NCBI RefSeq assembly: GCF_964259225.1
Contig: NZ_CAXVKN010000001.1
DNA length: 64,000 nt
Origin: Catenibacterium mitsuoka_A
GTDB lineage: Bacteria > Bacillota_I > Bacilli_A > Erysipelotrichales > Coprobacillaceae
Strand: one strand, 5' to 3'
A model generated the notes under the pieces. It was not told the DNA's origin and did no database searches. It was given only the letters and a program-made list of their open reading frames with translations. Position 1 is the first letter of the stretch, and each line of letters starts with the position of its first letter. Below are positions 39,018 through 48,481 of this stretch, in pieces. Both the position numbers and the translations under genes were made by a program.

Positions 39018-40441
39018 TCATCTTCCTCCATTAAATATACTTCAACACGTTGCCTTTCTGATTTCTTTTTATCATCATAGAAGATCAGACATGTTTTCAT
39101 CTTCTTATCCATATAATCATAACGCAATACATTATAAGAATAGTAATGACTTTCACTTTCTTTTAAACCGCCTGTTGCACTTCCTGCTGAGATATAGTAT
39201 GTACCTTTCTTATTCATGAAATAAGGCACATGCTTATGACCATGAAGCACATATTTGATATGACGCTGTTGAAGCCATGTGGCAAACATATTAGCATCTA
39301 CAAGTGCTTTAGATTTATCCAATATAGTTCCAAATATAGATTTTTCACGCCATTGTATTTTTAAGAAGTCTGACTTAGAGACTTTAAATACATGATGGTG
39401 TAGTAAGACCACAATCGTATAATCTTCTAGATTTTCTATACCTGCAAGTTCTGAGTCTATTTGGTCTAATTGTCTTCTTGTGATCATTCCTCTAGCTAAG
39501 TTACCACCAGCATTAGAATCTATCTTTACAAGTACAATCTTATCTTTTTCTATAACCTTGATCTTTTCACCTAGTAAATAGGCTATGACTTTTGTACGTT
39601 GTCTTCCACCAATACTCAGGCCTTTTACTATCATATCATGGTTACCTAACACAAAGCTGATATCTGCCTTATATCTCTTCCTAATCATTGTCATAAAGCT
39701 ATTGGCCTGATACATATTCTTTGTATTAGGAGAGTTCATAAGATCTCCTGTAATAAAGACCTGCTTTTGATGAGAACTATGTGTATATTGATCACATTCA
39801 TCTAATGAATCTAGTAGATTAGAGACTGCTTTCAGCTTCTTTTTAGGGCCTAGATGTAAATCAGATAACTGATAAATAAATGAAGAATGACCTTCTTTAT
39901 TAAACATTGTCTTCTCATCGATTCTCTTTTGTAATGCCTTTGCCTGGGAAATACTATGTAATGGGTAAAAGGCTGCATGTTTAGAATTAAATATGAGTCC
40001 TCCAGGCCATTCATCTGCATAAAATAAAGCTTCGAGTAGTCCAGGAAATGGATCTAAGAAAGACAAATCTTCCTGCTTAAAAGGTTTGCTTATTGTAAAG
40101 ATATAGTCCACCCCTGTAAAAGAATAGTCTTTAATTTCTTTATTAATACCAGGAATAAGAAATAAGAAAATCTTATCTTTAAGGAAAGAACGGATACGTT
40201 GTAAGCCTTCTTGTAAATTAGTATGTGTCAGCATGGATACGTCCTTGATTGTCATACCAGGACGAATCATACTGAATGAATACTCATCAATCATATCAAG
40301 TTCTTTAAATTCTATGTGATGATTTCTTAACCACTGTCGATAATCATTAAAAGATTGGTAATCCAATAAAGCACGAGAAAAAGCACGGTCATGATGATAA
40401 ATCATATTAAAAAAAGCATTAATGCCACTAAATTCATCCAT
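39014..40441 (-). CDS. Metallophosphoesterase
   Basis: 475 aa. The calcineurin-like core is in the second half: DLHLG (dimetal start), GDLMNSP, LGNHDM, LLHHHV and HGHKHVPYF with GSATGG after it. The N-terminal 180 residues are unusual and unassigned. The frame opens at 40471, but the ATG at 40441 has AGGAAG eight bases upstream. The substrate is unknown. It follows asnS after a terminator and is coupled to the dehydrogenase gene. Confidence 0.85.
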   Translation of the reverse strand: MDEFSGINAFFNMIYHHDRAFSRALLDYQSFNDYRQWLRNHHIEFKELDMIDEYSFSMIRPGMTIKDVSMLTHTNLQEGLQRIRSFLKDKIFLFLIPGINKEIKDYSFTGVDYIFTISKPFKQEDLSFLDPFPGLLEALFYADEWPGGLIFNSKHAAFYPLHSISQAKALQKRIDEKTMFNKEGHSSFIYQLSDLHLGPKKKLKAVSNLLDSLDECDQYTHSSHQKQVFITGDLMNSPNTKNMYQANSFMTMIRKRYKADISFVLGNHDMIVKGLSIGGRQRTKVIAYLLGEKIKVIEKDKIVLVKIDSNAGGNLARGMITRRQLDQIDSELAGIENLEDYTIVVLLHHHVFKVSKSDFLKIQWREKSIFGTILDKSKALVDANMFATWLQQRHIKYVLHGHKHVPYFMNKKGTYYISAGSATGGLKESESHYYSYNVLRYDYMDKKMKTCLIFYDDKKKSERQRVEVYLMEEDE

Positions 40442-40461
40442 AATAGTACTTCCTTTAAGAA

Positions 40462-40486
40462 AAAAGACCACGTATGTGGTCTTTTA
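40462..40486 (-). terminator. Terminator of asnS
   Basis: AAGACCAC-ATAC-GTGGTCTT followed by T-run on the minus strand, overlapping the asnS stop. Confidence 0.8.
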
Positions 40487-41869
40487 GAATTTTAAGTTAC
40501 GTGGTGTACGTGGGAATGGTTCTACATCTCTGATGTTAGCCATACCAGTTAAATACATTAAGAAACGGTCAAAACCTAAACCGAATCCAGCATGCTTACA
40601 TCCACCAAAGCGGCGTAAATCCATATACCACTGTAGTGTTTCTTTGTTCATGCCCTTTTCATCCATAAGCTTTTCAAGAACATCATAACGTTCTTCTCTC
40701 TGTGAACCACCAACTAATTCACCGATGCCTGGTACTAATAAGTCACATGCCGCAACTGTCTTGTTGTCATCATTTAAACGCATATAGAACGCTTTGATTT
40801 CTTTTGGATAATCTGTTAAGAATACAGGACCACCTACAACTTCTTCACAGATATAACGTTCATGTTCAGCATTTAAATCAATACCCCATTCAACCTTGTT
40901 GTCAAACTTCACATCAGCTTTTAATAGATGATCAATAGCTTCTGTATAAGTCATACGTGCAAAGTGAGAATCCCTAACCTTTGTGATACGGTTGATACAG
41001 TCATGGTCAACCATCTGTTCAAAGAATTTCATTTCTTCTGGAGCATTATCTAAGCAGTACTGAATACAATATTTAACCATTTCTTCAATTAAACACATAT
41101 CATCTTCAAGATCCGCAAATGCAATTTCTGGTTCTACCATCCAGAATTCACTGGCGTGTCTTGATGTATTTGAGTTTTCAGCTCTGAATGCAGGACCAAA
41201 AGTATATACATCTCTAAATGCCATAGCGAATGCTTCTACATGTAACTGTCCTGTTACTGTTAAGTAAGCTTCTTTTTCAAAGAAATCCTTAGAGAAATCA
41301 GTATCATCAATAGTTGTGACTCTAAACATTTCTCCAGCACCTTCACCATCATTAGATGTAATGATTGGTGTATGTACATATACGAATCCCTGATCCTGGA
41401 AGAACTCATGAATAGCCATAGATAATACAGATCTTAATCTGAAGATAGCATAGAATGAGTTTGCTCTTGGTCTTAAATGAGGGATTTCTCTCATAAATTC
41501 AAAAGAGTGTCTCTTCTTCTGTAATGGGTAATCACTATCACAGTCACCTTCAAGAATAATTTCAGTGGCTTCTACTTCAAATGGCTGTTTTGCATCAGGT
41601 GTTAATTTTAATTTACCTAATACATGAATAGCTGAACCAGTTGCGATATGTGAAACTTCATCGAAGTTCTTTAATTTTTCTTCTAAATAAACAACCTGAC
41701 AATTTCTAAAATAAGAACCATCATTTAATGCGATGAATCCTAGTTTACCACTATCTCTATTTGTTCTTACCCATCCTTCTAATTCTACATACTCTACGTT
41801 ATCTGTTTCTACTGCGTTATCTGCACGACAGATTTCATAAAGTTCTCTTACTGTCATAAATTCAAACAT
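40484..41869 (-). CDS. asnS: Asparagine--tRNA ligase
   Basis: 461-aa class II synthetase. N-terminal OB-fold ([19 protein letters not shown]), motif 2 ([21 protein letters not shown]) and motif 3 ([16 protein letters not shown]) are all present. It loads tRNA-Asn in the cytosol. AAGGAG five bases before the ATG. It is 5 bp downstream of rex. No T-box precedes it. Confidence 0.98.
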   Translation of the reverse strand: MFEFMTVRELYEICRADNAVETDNVEYVELEGWVRTNRDSGKLGFIALNDGSYFRNCQVVYLEEKLKNFDEVSHIATGSAIHVLGKLKLTPDAKQPFEVEATEIILEGDCDSDYPLQKKRHSFEFMREIPHLRPRANSFYAIFRLRSVLSMAIHEFFQDQGFVYVHTPIITSNDGEGAGEMFRVTTIDDTDFSKDFFEKEAYLTVTGQLHVEAFAMAFRDVYTFGPAFRAENSNTSRHASEFWMVEPEIAFADLEDDMCLIEEMVKYCIQYCLDNAPEEMKFFEQMVDHDCINRITKVRDSHFARMTYTEAIDHLLKADVKFDNKVEWGIDLNAEHERYICEEVVGGPVFLTDYPKEIKAFYMRLNDDNKTVAACDLLVPGIGELVGGSQREERYDVLEKLMDEKGMNKETLQWYMDLRRFGGCKHAGFGLGFDRFLMYLTGMANIRDVEPFPRTPRNLKF

Positions 41870-41874
41870 TCTTC

Positions 41875-42519
41875 TTACTCCTTTGTATTTGATTTCATTT
41901 TTAATTCTAATTCTTGTATTGCGACAACAACATCCACATTCTGTACCTCTACTCCCTGAGGCACAATAAAATGAGAGTGGGTGAAGTCTACAATGCCTTT
42001 AATCCCTAATGCTACTAAGCGGTCCACCATTTCCTGTACATTATCAGAAATTGCGAGAATCGCAATCTTACAGTCCTTAGGAAATGTTTTTTCCAAATCA
42101 TCACTCTTATGAATCTTGACACCAAAACGTTCACCTTCAATATTAGCATCTTTATCATAAGCACAGACAATCTGTCCCACTGTATATTTCCAGCGGTTAT
42201 ATTTCAAAATAGCTGATCCTAAGTTACCTACACCAATGAGAATAATAGGTTCATCAAGTCCTAAACCTAAGAAATCACTGAGCGTTTCAATCATCTCTTT
42301 TGTATCATAACCATAGCCTCTTTTACCAAGTGTATTCTTCTGAGGCAAAAAGCCAAAATCACGACGAATAGTCGTATCCTGGATATGAGTAACTTCTGCA
42401 AGTTCACTCGATAAGAAGTTTTCTTTACCTTCATGTCCCATAACTCTTAAAGCCTTCAAATAAACAGGAAAACGTGTCATCGTCGCACGTGAAATTTTCT
42501 GTTTCTTTTCATTACTCAT
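41875..42519 (-). CDS. rex: Redox-sensing transcriptional repressor Rex
   Basis: 214 aa: N-terminal winged helix ([18 protein letters not shown], with RRDFGFL) and a Rossmann domain with [12 protein letters not shown] for NADH binding. It senses the NADH/NAD ratio and represses fermentation genes (such as ackA or lactate/ethanol pathways). It overlaps tsaD by 8 bp. Confidence 0.97.
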   Translation of the reverse strand: MSNEKKQKISRATMTRFPVYLKALRVMGHEGKENFLSSELAEVTHIQDTTIRRDFGFLPQKNTLGKRGYGYDTKEMIETLSDFLGLGLDEPIILIGVGNLGSAILKYNRWKYTVGQIVCAYDKDANIEGERFGVKIHKSDDLEKTFPKDCKIAILAISDNVQEMVDRLVALGIKGIVDFTHSHFIVPQGVEVQNVDVVVAIQELELKMKSNTKE

Positions 42520-43525
42520 AGTTGTCTCCTACACTTTCCGCCTCTAAGTCATAATCCGGCTTAACAGATAAGTCCAAAGGGGCAAACATATTATATTTAT
42601 ACATAATACTTGCAGCAGATGCAATCATTGCTGCATTATCTGTACAATACTTCAATGGTGGAAAAATAACAGGAATATCACTTGTACTCATTTTTTCTCT
42701 GAGACCTTTGTTCGCACTTACACCACCTGCTACAATAATCTGCTTTACACCAAGATCATGAGCAGCAGCTAAAGCTTTAGAAGCAATCGTATCCATAGCC
42801 ACATCCTGGAATGAGCAGGCTAAGTCATTGCCATTGATTTCCTCTCCTCTTTGGTCTGCATTATGCTTTAAGTTGATGACAGCGCTCTTTAAGCCACTGA
42901 AGCTAAAGTTATAGCTTCCATCATCAAGTGGTTTTGGAAGTGTATAGCTATGAGTTCCCTCATGTGCCATTTTATCTAATACAGGTCCTCCAGGATATGG
43001 AAGATGTAGAACACGTCCTACCTTGTCATAGGCTTCACCAATTGCATCATCAAATGTTGTACCGATGACCTCAAAAGAGAATTCCTTTTTCATATAAACA
43101 AGTTCTGTGTGTCCTCCTGAAACAACTAATGCCATTGCAGGATATTCAATATCATTGACGAGTTCATTGGCATAAATATGCCCCGCAATATGATGTACAC
43201 CAATAAGTGGTTTATTTAAATAAATAGCGAGTGTCTTAGCTTCCTGCATCCCAACATGTAAAGAACCTACAAGTCCTGGTCCTTTAGTGACTGCAATTGC
43301 ATCAATCTCCTCAATAGAGATATCTGCCTGGCTAAGTGCTTCCTTTAAAACAGTGCTGACACATTCAACATGCTTACGACTGGCAATTTCTGGTACAACC
43401 CCACCATATTGTTTATGGATATCAATCTGTGATGCAACAACATGACTTAATAACTCTTTTCCATCCTTAAGGATTGCAACACTCATTTCATCACAGCTTG
43501 ATTCAATAGCAAGAATAACAGCCAT
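42512..43525 (-). CDS. tsaD: tRNA N6-adenosine threonylcarbamoyltransferase TsaD
   Basis: 337-aa ASKHA-fold enzyme of t6A37 synthesis. Metal-binding HHIAGHIYAN, the SGGHTELVYM nucleotide motif and FSFSGLKSAV are present, with the IAGGVSANKGLR C-terminal motif. It acts with TsaB and TsaE encoded immediately upstream. It overlaps the rimI gene by 1 bp. Confidence 0.98.
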   Translation of the reverse strand: MAVILAIESSCDEMSVAILKDGKELLSHVVASQIDIHKQYGGVVPEIASRKHVECVSTVLKEALSQADISIEEIDAIAVTKGPGLVGSLHVGMQEAKTLAIYLNKPLIGVHHIAGHIYANELVNDIEYPAMALVVSGGHTELVYMKKEFSFEVIGTTFDDAIGEAYDKVGRVLHLPYPGGPVLDKMAHEGTHSYTLPKPLDDGSYNFSFSGLKSAVINLKHNADQRGEEINGNDLACSFQDVAMDTIASKALAAAHDLGVKQIIVAGGVSANKGLREKMSTSDIPVIFPPLKYCTDNAAMIASAASIMYKYNMFAPLDLSVKPDYDLEAESVGDNYE

Positions 43526-43962
43526 TATTTTTCCTCCTTTCTTACCATGAGATAGGCATCCTCATGGTCTGCATAATAATCTTTACGTATAGCACATATC
43601 TCATAGCCATACTTCTTATATAAACGAATCGCACGTTCATTTGATACACGTACTTCCAAACTATAATTCATACATCCTTTATTATGCCCTTCTTTTAATC
43701 CATAATCCATCAATAACTTAGAAAGGCCTTTTCCCTGATAATTTGGATCAATACCAATTGTAGTCAATTCACAGTTTTCATAAGCATACCAGAATCCTGC
43801 ATAACCAACAATTTTATCATCTACAAGAACATAATAATGAGCATAATCATTTGTTTTTAGTTCATGAAGAAAATCTTCTTTAGACCAGGCAGGGTTAAAT
43901 AATAACCCTTCTAGTCTTTCAATTTCATCAAGATCTTCTTCCTGCATTTCTCTTAATAACAT
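43525..43962 (-). CDS. rimI: Ribosomal-protein-alanine N-acetyltransferase RimI
   Basis: 145-aa GNAT. Acetyl-CoA motif IDPNYQGKGLSKLLMDYG and the YSLEVRVSNERAIRLYKKYGYE C-terminal segment are typical of RimI (acetylates ribosomal protein S18). It lies between tsaB and tsaD as is common in Firmicutes, overlapping both. Confidence 0.93.
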   Translation of the reverse strand: MLLREMQEEDLDEIERLEGLLFNPAWSKEDFLHELKTNDYAHYYVLVDDKIVGYAGFWYAYENCELTTIGIDPNYQGKGLSKLLMDYGLKEGHNKGCMNYSLEVRVSNERAIRLYKKYGYEICAIRKDYYADHEDAYLMVRKEEK

Positions 43963-44558
43963 GCTTTCTTAGCCTCAACATCTTTAATATAAGTTGGTAC
44001 TAATAGATCAACATTCTTGATTGGATCAGCCATCTGACCTAATGCATAAATATTAGCACAAAGATCACATTCTTTTTCATCTAATCCAAGACATCCTACT
44101 TCACCTACAAGTTCAAAGTCTCCATATTCAGCACGTAACTGGGCAAAGTCTTCTAAAGTCATCACTTGTTCTTTTATTAATGGAAGACCATTTTCATAAA
44201 CACCTACAAAGACCTTATGTCCTCTTGCATCAATAACACTTAATGCCTGATTCATACCTGCATAAGCAGCTAAAGAACTGACTGATTTAATTCTTACATC
44301 AGACACTGCAGCTAGTGTCTTGGCAATAGTCATTGCGACTCTAACACCTGTATAAGAGCCAGGTCCTGATGTGATAATCATTTCATTGACATCCTTTAAT
44401 GCAATATGATGACGATCAAGCACTTCCTTTAATGTAGGAATTGCTTTTTCTGATTGTCTTCTAGAACCTTTTTCCTGGAAGGCTTCTAGACACATATTAT
44501 CCTGAAATAAGCCTACAGCTAAATAACTATTTGATGTATCCATCACTAAACTAATCAT
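43953..44558 (-). CDS. tsaB: t6A synthesis scaffold TsaB
   Basis: 201-aa ASKHA-fold partner of TsaD, catalytically degenerate. DTSNSYLAVGLF and TSGPGSYTGVRVAMTIAKTLA motifs are present. It bridges TsaE and TsaD. Start preceded by GGGAGG; overlaps tsaE by 8 bp. Confidence 0.96.
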   Translation of the reverse strand: MISLVMDTSNSYLAVGLFQDNMCLEAFQEKGSRRQSEKAIPTLKEVLDRHHIALKDVNEMIITSGPGSYTGVRVAMTIAKTLAAVSDVRIKSVSSLAAYAGMNQALSVIDARGHKVFVGVYENGLPLIKEQVMTLEDFAQLRAEYGDFELVGEVGCLGLDEKECDLCANIYALGQMADPIKNVDLLVPTYIKDVEAKKACY

Positions 44559-44997
44559 GTGTAACCTCCCTCACATAGTTCTCATATTTTTCACCAATAG
44601 GATGAAGCTTTAAAGAACGTGTTTCATCTTCATTCTTTATTATTTCAATTTCTAATCTTTCTTCTGGAATAATGTCTTCAATAAACTGTGGCCATTCAAT
44701 CACACATAAGCCATCATCTTCAAACATCTCTTCAAATCCCAAATCATCATCTGCCCCTTCTAGGCGATATGCATCAAAATGATAAAGGGTCATACGTCCA
44801 GAATAAACCTTCACAATAGTAAAAGTAGGAGAATTGATAATTTTCTTGATGTCAAGTCCCTGCCCTATTCCTTTTGTGAATGTTGTCTTACCAGCCCCTA
44901 GATCCCCTGTTAATGTGATAATAGAATGGGGAAAGATTGTTTCTCCAATACGTTTACCAAAAGCAATCATTTCAGCTTCATTTTTTAAGTTTATCAT
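44551..44997 (-). CDS. tsaE: t6A synthesis ATPase TsaE
   Basis: 148-aa P-loop ATPase. Walker A GDLGAGKTTFTKG near residue 31 and the SPTFTIVKVY/HFDAYRLEG signature are present. It drives the TsaBD cycle. The start lies inside the 3' end of the DUF402 gene, indicating translational coupling. Confidence 0.97.
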   Translation of the reverse strand: MINLKNEAEMIAFGKRIGETIFPHSIITLTGDLGAGKTTFTKGIGQGLDIKKIINSPTFTIVKVYSGRMTLYHFDAYRLEGADDDLGFEEMFEDDGLCVIEWPQFIEDIIPEERLEIEIIKNEDETRSLKLHPIGEKYENYVREVTHD

Positions 44998-45541
44998 TTT
45001 TAGTTCCTCTATTTTTCATCATCTGCTGATACTTATTATACCACTCCTGGGCAAATCCTGCACGAAAAGGACCAGATGCATTCATCGTCATCACAATCAA
45101 ACGATTGAGCTGTTCATGGAATATCTCATCTAATTCATCTGAATATTGATATTTAATACGATGAGCCGCATATTCACCTTCATCTAAGACCTTATATCGA
45201 TAGCCAGGCCATACCTTTAAATCAAGGTCATAATCAATATATTTAAGTGCTTCTCCATCATATAATATAGGAGAAGCAATATTACAATAATAATAGATAC
45301 CATCACTACGGATCATACAAATTACATTATACCATCTATCCTTAGGAAAATAACAGATAGCGGGTTCTTTAGTGACCCAGGAACGACCATCTGATTCTGT
45401 AACTAATGTATTATTATTTATACCAATAAAATGGCGGTCTGTTTCTTCTAATATCTTACAGCGTGACCACGTACGATGTGGTTTACCGTCATGTTTATAG
45501 CAATGGATGAGCACATCCTGCCCCACTAATGAATTCTTCAT
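44978..45541 (-). CDS. DUF402 domain protein (YgaC-like nucleotide phosphatase)
   Basis: 187 aa with the DUF402 fold: HRTWSRCKILEETDRHFIG, RSWVTKEPAICYFPKDRWYNVICM and DYDLDLKVWPG (metal-binding Asp residues). Characterised relatives hydrolyse nucleoside tri/diphosphates. The ATG at 45541 has AGAGG upstream; the frame's TTG two codons earlier is less likely. It heads the tsa-rimI operon. Confidence 0.85.
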   Translation of the reverse strand: MKNSLVGQDVLIHCYKHDGKPHRTWSRCKILEETDRHFIGINNNTLVTESDGRSWVTKEPAICYFPKDRWYNVICMIRSDGIYYYCNIASPILYDGEALKYIDYDLDLKVWPGYRYKVLDEGEYAAHRIKYQYSDELDEIFHEQLNRLIVMTMNASGPFRAGFAQEWYNKYQQMMKNRGTKNDKLKK

Positions 45542-45576
45542 AATCAAACCTCTTTCAACCTATCGAATATCATAGC

Positions 45577-45617
45577 AAAAAACAGGTGAAATGTACATAA
45601 ACCTCACCTGTTTTTTC
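45577..45617. terminator. Bidirectional terminator between thiT remnant and DUF402
   Basis: AACAGGTGA / TCACCTGTT stem with A-run before and T-run after. Confidence 0.78.
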
Positions 45618-45650
45618 CTAAATAAAGCCTTTTTAAGTTATTGTTTTGTT

Positions 45651-45685
45651 TTTAAAATAAAAAAAACAGTGGTTTCCCACTGTTA
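45651..45685 (-). terminator. Terminator of thiT
   Basis: AACAGTGG / CCACTGTT stem followed by eight T on the minus strand, overlapping the old thiT stop codon. Confidence 0.8.
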
Positions 45686-45766
45686 AATAGCCTTAAATGC
45701 TTTCTGAAGTTTTGGATAAATAAGTGCAAACACTACATAAGTTAAAATAAGTGTACCTACATTCTG

Positions 45767-46010
45767 ACTACTCCCACGGGCAAGCCCGTGGGGTTCTCAC
45801 TGTCAAGTTTAGCTTGTAATCGTACATCATTTTCAGACTTTGGAATACAAGTATAAATCTATTTGAGTAAGAACTTTTATTACCCAGCAGTCCAACGACC
45901 ACATTAACGGTAAATTTCTATCTTTCGATAAGGGAGTGTAATCAATCTCCCTGATGTTTATTTTATGCGATTTTGATTCCACTATTCAATACTCTGATTC
46001 TATTAATTTT
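45767..46010 (-). ncRNA. Candidate TnpB guide RNA (reRNA/omegaRNA) scaffold
   Basis: In IS605-type elements the guide RNA is made from the 3' end of tnpB through the right end, the guide being the flanking sequence. Here this stretch has stems GGGAG/CTCCC (plus-strand AGGGAG at 45932-45937), a GAAA-capped TATC/GATA stem, and the right-end hairpin. Two of these stems show compensatory changes in the copy at 59.2 kb, supporting a conserved structured nucleic acid. The predicted guide begins TCAGAATGTAGG (thiT flank). Confidence 0.5.
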
Positions 46011-47576
46011 AATTCTTTTAATTAAGGCTTCTTCCTTACTGTAACACTTTTCAAATTCTGAAATACATCTGTCTCTATCTATATTCTTAGTCCTGTAATC
46101 ATAGCAGTACAGCAGAAATGATGAATACCAGTCTCTTTGTACTAGAGTTCCATCTGCTAGACGATACATCCTGTCAGATAATTTCTTCTTTATGTAATCA
46201 TCTGCTGTATGATCATATTGTGATGCTCTATAATCATCAGGCACTTCTATATATGTACCACCTGTGGTCTTGAATTTTTCTTCTACAGCAGCCTGAAAAC
46301 CAGAAGGGCATCTATTCTTTATAGACTTGCCAAAACGCTTTTTCTTATTAATCTTGCCCTTGCTATTAACAGTAGTTTTCTTGGCTCTTTTCATAAGCTT
46401 ACCTGCATTTTTGGGCTCTGTTATAAATACATCTCCAAGACTCCTTAAATAATTAGTATCTTCGTTTATAGCAAGCTGTCTATTTATAGCATTAATACGA
46501 CATAATTCAGAATGTTTTTCTTTCAACTTCTTATAATGATTAGAATATCTCCAGGTCTTGCGGCCTTTTTTAATAGTACCATCTTCATTATAATTCTGAG
46601 GATTAGTTGCTCGTCTTGACCTGTCCATAGCACGATAATACAATCTTTCTAATCGTTCGGATTTTTGAATACTTCTGCCTCGCTCTGAAAGATTCTTAAG
46701 TCCTACTTCTGTATCGGAAGTATAGGCAACTGTCTGTGTTCCTATATCAGCACCGATCATTCCTTTGCCATATTTATGTCTTGGATTGCCAGATCTATCA
46801 TATTTAGGTTTTGCTCTGCCTTCAATGGTTAAATGTAAATATACTCTGTATTTGCCACGAATTAATTTTGGTACAAGAGTAGCATAGCAGGGTCTATATG
46901 TATCAATACAGCGTGCTTCATCCATGAGTGTCTGCACGGCTTTATTATTCATAATCTCAGGTTCAGCAAGATAATCCAACATTGCATTCACTTCATCTGT
47001 CTGGAATCTATCATTAATCTTTATTCCAAATACAGTTCTGCCAAGTTTGAACTGTAACTTATTATCCTTAACGAATATAGGGATACCACGATTCATCTGT
47101 TTTGCCCTTATGCAAGGCAGGTCTCCATATTTAGAAAAATGTAAGATATTACCAGTACCATATAAACATTTTTCCATGCCACGCCAAATATCTTCAGCTT
47201 TAGTAAGCGCAAAGACCGCATCTACGTTATACTTCTTGCCAATAAATATCATTGATTTCCTACAAAAATCCCAGGTAACATCATACTGCTTTGCCATTTC
47301 ATTGAGCTGTACAGCAAAATATTTACGTTTTTTCTTATCTTCCGTAGAACCATATAATTTAAGTAGCTTACGATATCTCTTGGTACGCATAAGCTGGTCA
47401 TAATTCTTTCTCATAAGACCTACAAGTTCGTTACCTGCTTTTCTGATCTTATCCGAAAGCTTTACAACTTTTTGTATATCAGAAGAAGACATATCAGTTT
47501 CAGCAGCTAGAATATGTCTATCAGAAAGCTTATGAAATTGTTTTAGAGCCTTTTTGTATTCTTCGTCACTTATCAT
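45963..47576 (-). CDS. tnpB: TnpB-like RNA-guided nuclease, zinc-ribbon-less, 537 aa
   Basis: Intact frame. RuvC residues are retained: D277 in IGADIGT, E387 in FITEPKN and D482 in VQRDWYSSF. The segment between about 450 and 482, where most TnpB proteins carry a four-Cys zinc ribbon, has no cysteine. It is longer than the usual ~400 aa, mainly in the N-terminal helical region. The N-terminal half is basic and helical. TnpB cuts DNA guided by RNA from the element's right end and helps retain the transposon. tnpA stop overlaps its start. Confidence 0.85.
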   Translation of the reverse strand: MISDEEYKKALKQFHKLSDRHILAAETDMSSSDIQKVVKLSDKIRKAGNELVGLMRKNYDQLMRTKRYRKLLKLYGSTEDKKKRKYFAVQLNEMAKQYDVTWDFCRKSMIFIGKKYNVDAVFALTKAEDIWRGMEKCLYGTGNILHFSKYGDLPCIRAKQMNRGIPIFVKDNKLQFKLGRTVFGIKINDRFQTDEVNAMLDYLAEPEIMNNKAVQTLMDEARCIDTYRPCYATLVPKLIRGKYRVYLHLTIEGRAKPKYDRSGNPRHKYGKGMIGADIGTQTVAYTSDTEVGLKNLSERGRSIQKSERLERLYYRAMDRSRRATNPQNYNEDGTIKKGRKTWRYSNHYKKLKEKHSELCRINAINRQLAINEDTNYLRSLGDVFITEPKNAGKLMKRAKKTTVNSKGKINKKKRFGKSIKNRCPSGFQAAVEEKFKTTGGTYIEVPDDYRASQYDHTADDYIKKKLSDRMYRLADGTLVQRDWYSSFLLYCYDYRTKNIDRDRCISEFEKCYSKEEALIKRIKINRIRVLNSGIKIA

Positions 47577-47974
47577 TTTTCTGCTCCTCGATATACTTGA
47601 TTACTGTAGCTTCGCTTATGCATTCTACAGTCGAGACAAAATACCTCCTTGACCATAAAGCTCCACATCTTGCATAGAACTTTTTTAGCTGCGGGTATGC
47701 TTTAAATAATTCGATAGCGCTGATGCTTTTAAGAGTTCTAGCCACATCGCAGGGAGCGACAGTCTGTGGCACATCTATGAAAATATGTATATGGTCTGGC
47801 ATTACTTCAAGTGATTTTATATGATAATTATAATCGTTACAAATTTTCTGTAATGTCTGTTTTAAAGTATCTTCAACATTACCTTTTAAAACCGAAAATC
47901 TGAATTTAGGACACCATATGATATTGTATTAGATATTTGTAATGTGAAGCACTGTGATATTTTTCTTCACTCAT
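47566..47974 (-). pseudogene. tnpA: tnpA (IS200-like HUH/Y1 transposase), frameshifted
   Basis: Reading from ATG 47974, the frame gives MSEEKYHSASHYKYLIQYH and then ends at a TAA 22 codons in. Another frame resumes IIWCPKFRFSVLKG and carries on with the HUH motif PDHIHIF and catalytic Tyr in YIEEQKN to 47566. Loss of two (or five) bases near 47914-47920 explains it. The result is an inactive transposase unless frameshifting rescues it; a 78-aa C-terminal remnant could start at 47802. Confidence 0.85.
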
Positions 47975-48149
47975 TATCCTGCTCTCCAAGCTGATATTTT
48001 TCCTGAATACCTCTACGCATAAGATCAAGGAAGGTAATAGTTTCTCCTTCCTCAACAGAATAGATACGTGCAAGGTTTTCAAGTTCTATTTTCTACTCCA
48101 TAGGAATAGATATGTTTATTTGAACATTATTTGATTTTGGCCTTCCCAT
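47967..48149 (-). pseudogene. Accessory RHH-like ORF of the element, amber-interrupted
   Basis: A 60-codon frame begins MGRPKSNNVQINISIPME, has TAG at codon 19 (48093-48095) and continues KIELENLARIYSVEEGETITFLDLMRRGIQEKYQ to 47967. The GRPK start with ISIPM strand and following helices resembles ribbon-helix-helix DNA-binding proteins. Its end overlaps the tnpA start (47974), which suggests a designed three-gene cassette. As read here it is disrupted. Confidence 0.55.
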
Positions 48150-48481
48150 TGATTAAAAAGTCCCTGCTGTTTTTATACATACATTATATATCGACTCTAT
48201 ACAAAACTTAAGTAAAAATTATGTGGCTTTCATCCCATAGGCAAGCCTATGGGTTTTTCGCCACTAATTTATAACTTGCAAGTACGATTGGCAATAAACT
48301 TAAAGTAATAGAACCACCTTCTGGCTGTCCTGGAACCACCTTAAATAGTGCTTCTAGAACTAACTGCATAGCGATAAATAACGCAACATAAGCAATCGCT
48401 CTAGTGGATAATGTCTTCTTATTCATTTATAAATCTCCCCTTTCCAATGACTAAGATGACGCAAAGAAGTCACTAAAAAAG

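Larger units (their letters stand above)
45764..48264 (-). mobile_element. IS200/IS605-type element with tnpB, broken tnpA and an accessory ORF
   Basis: Both ends carry hairpins rather than inverted repeats, as in HUH-transposase elements. Right end: CCCACGGGC-AA-GCCCGTGGG (45773-45792). Left end: CCCATAGG / CCTATGGG (48234-48253) followed by TTTTTCGCCAC. Between them on the minus strand lie a small RHH-like ORF, tnpA (frameshifted) and tnpB (intact). There is no target duplication, as expected. The element sits inside thiT. A short derivative with the same ends is at 59157-59459. Confidence 0.9.
45683..48426 (-). pseudogene. thiT: thiT (thiamine ECF S component), disrupted by a transposon
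   Basis: The 5' part (48426 down to about 48262) encodes an N-terminus beginning MNKKTLSTRAIAYVALFIAM and running through GGSITLSLLPIVLASYK, as in ThiT. The 3' part (45766-45683) encodes QNVGTLILTYVVFAL and an ending in AFKAI. Together they make only about 83 codons, whereas ThiT has about 190, so around 100 codons are missing as well as the insertion. A TPP riboswitch still precedes it. The gene is inactive and thiamine uptake by this route is lost. Confidence 0.88.

Noticed and set aside
47566..47802. A separate 78-aa gene
   Set aside because: It is the C-terminal part of tnpA, including the HUH motif, downstream of a frameshift.
45764..48264. Type V CRISPR system because of the long TnpB-like nuclease
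   Set aside because: No repeats or spacers and no cas1/cas2; the hairpin ends and tnpA remnant fit an IS200/IS605 element.
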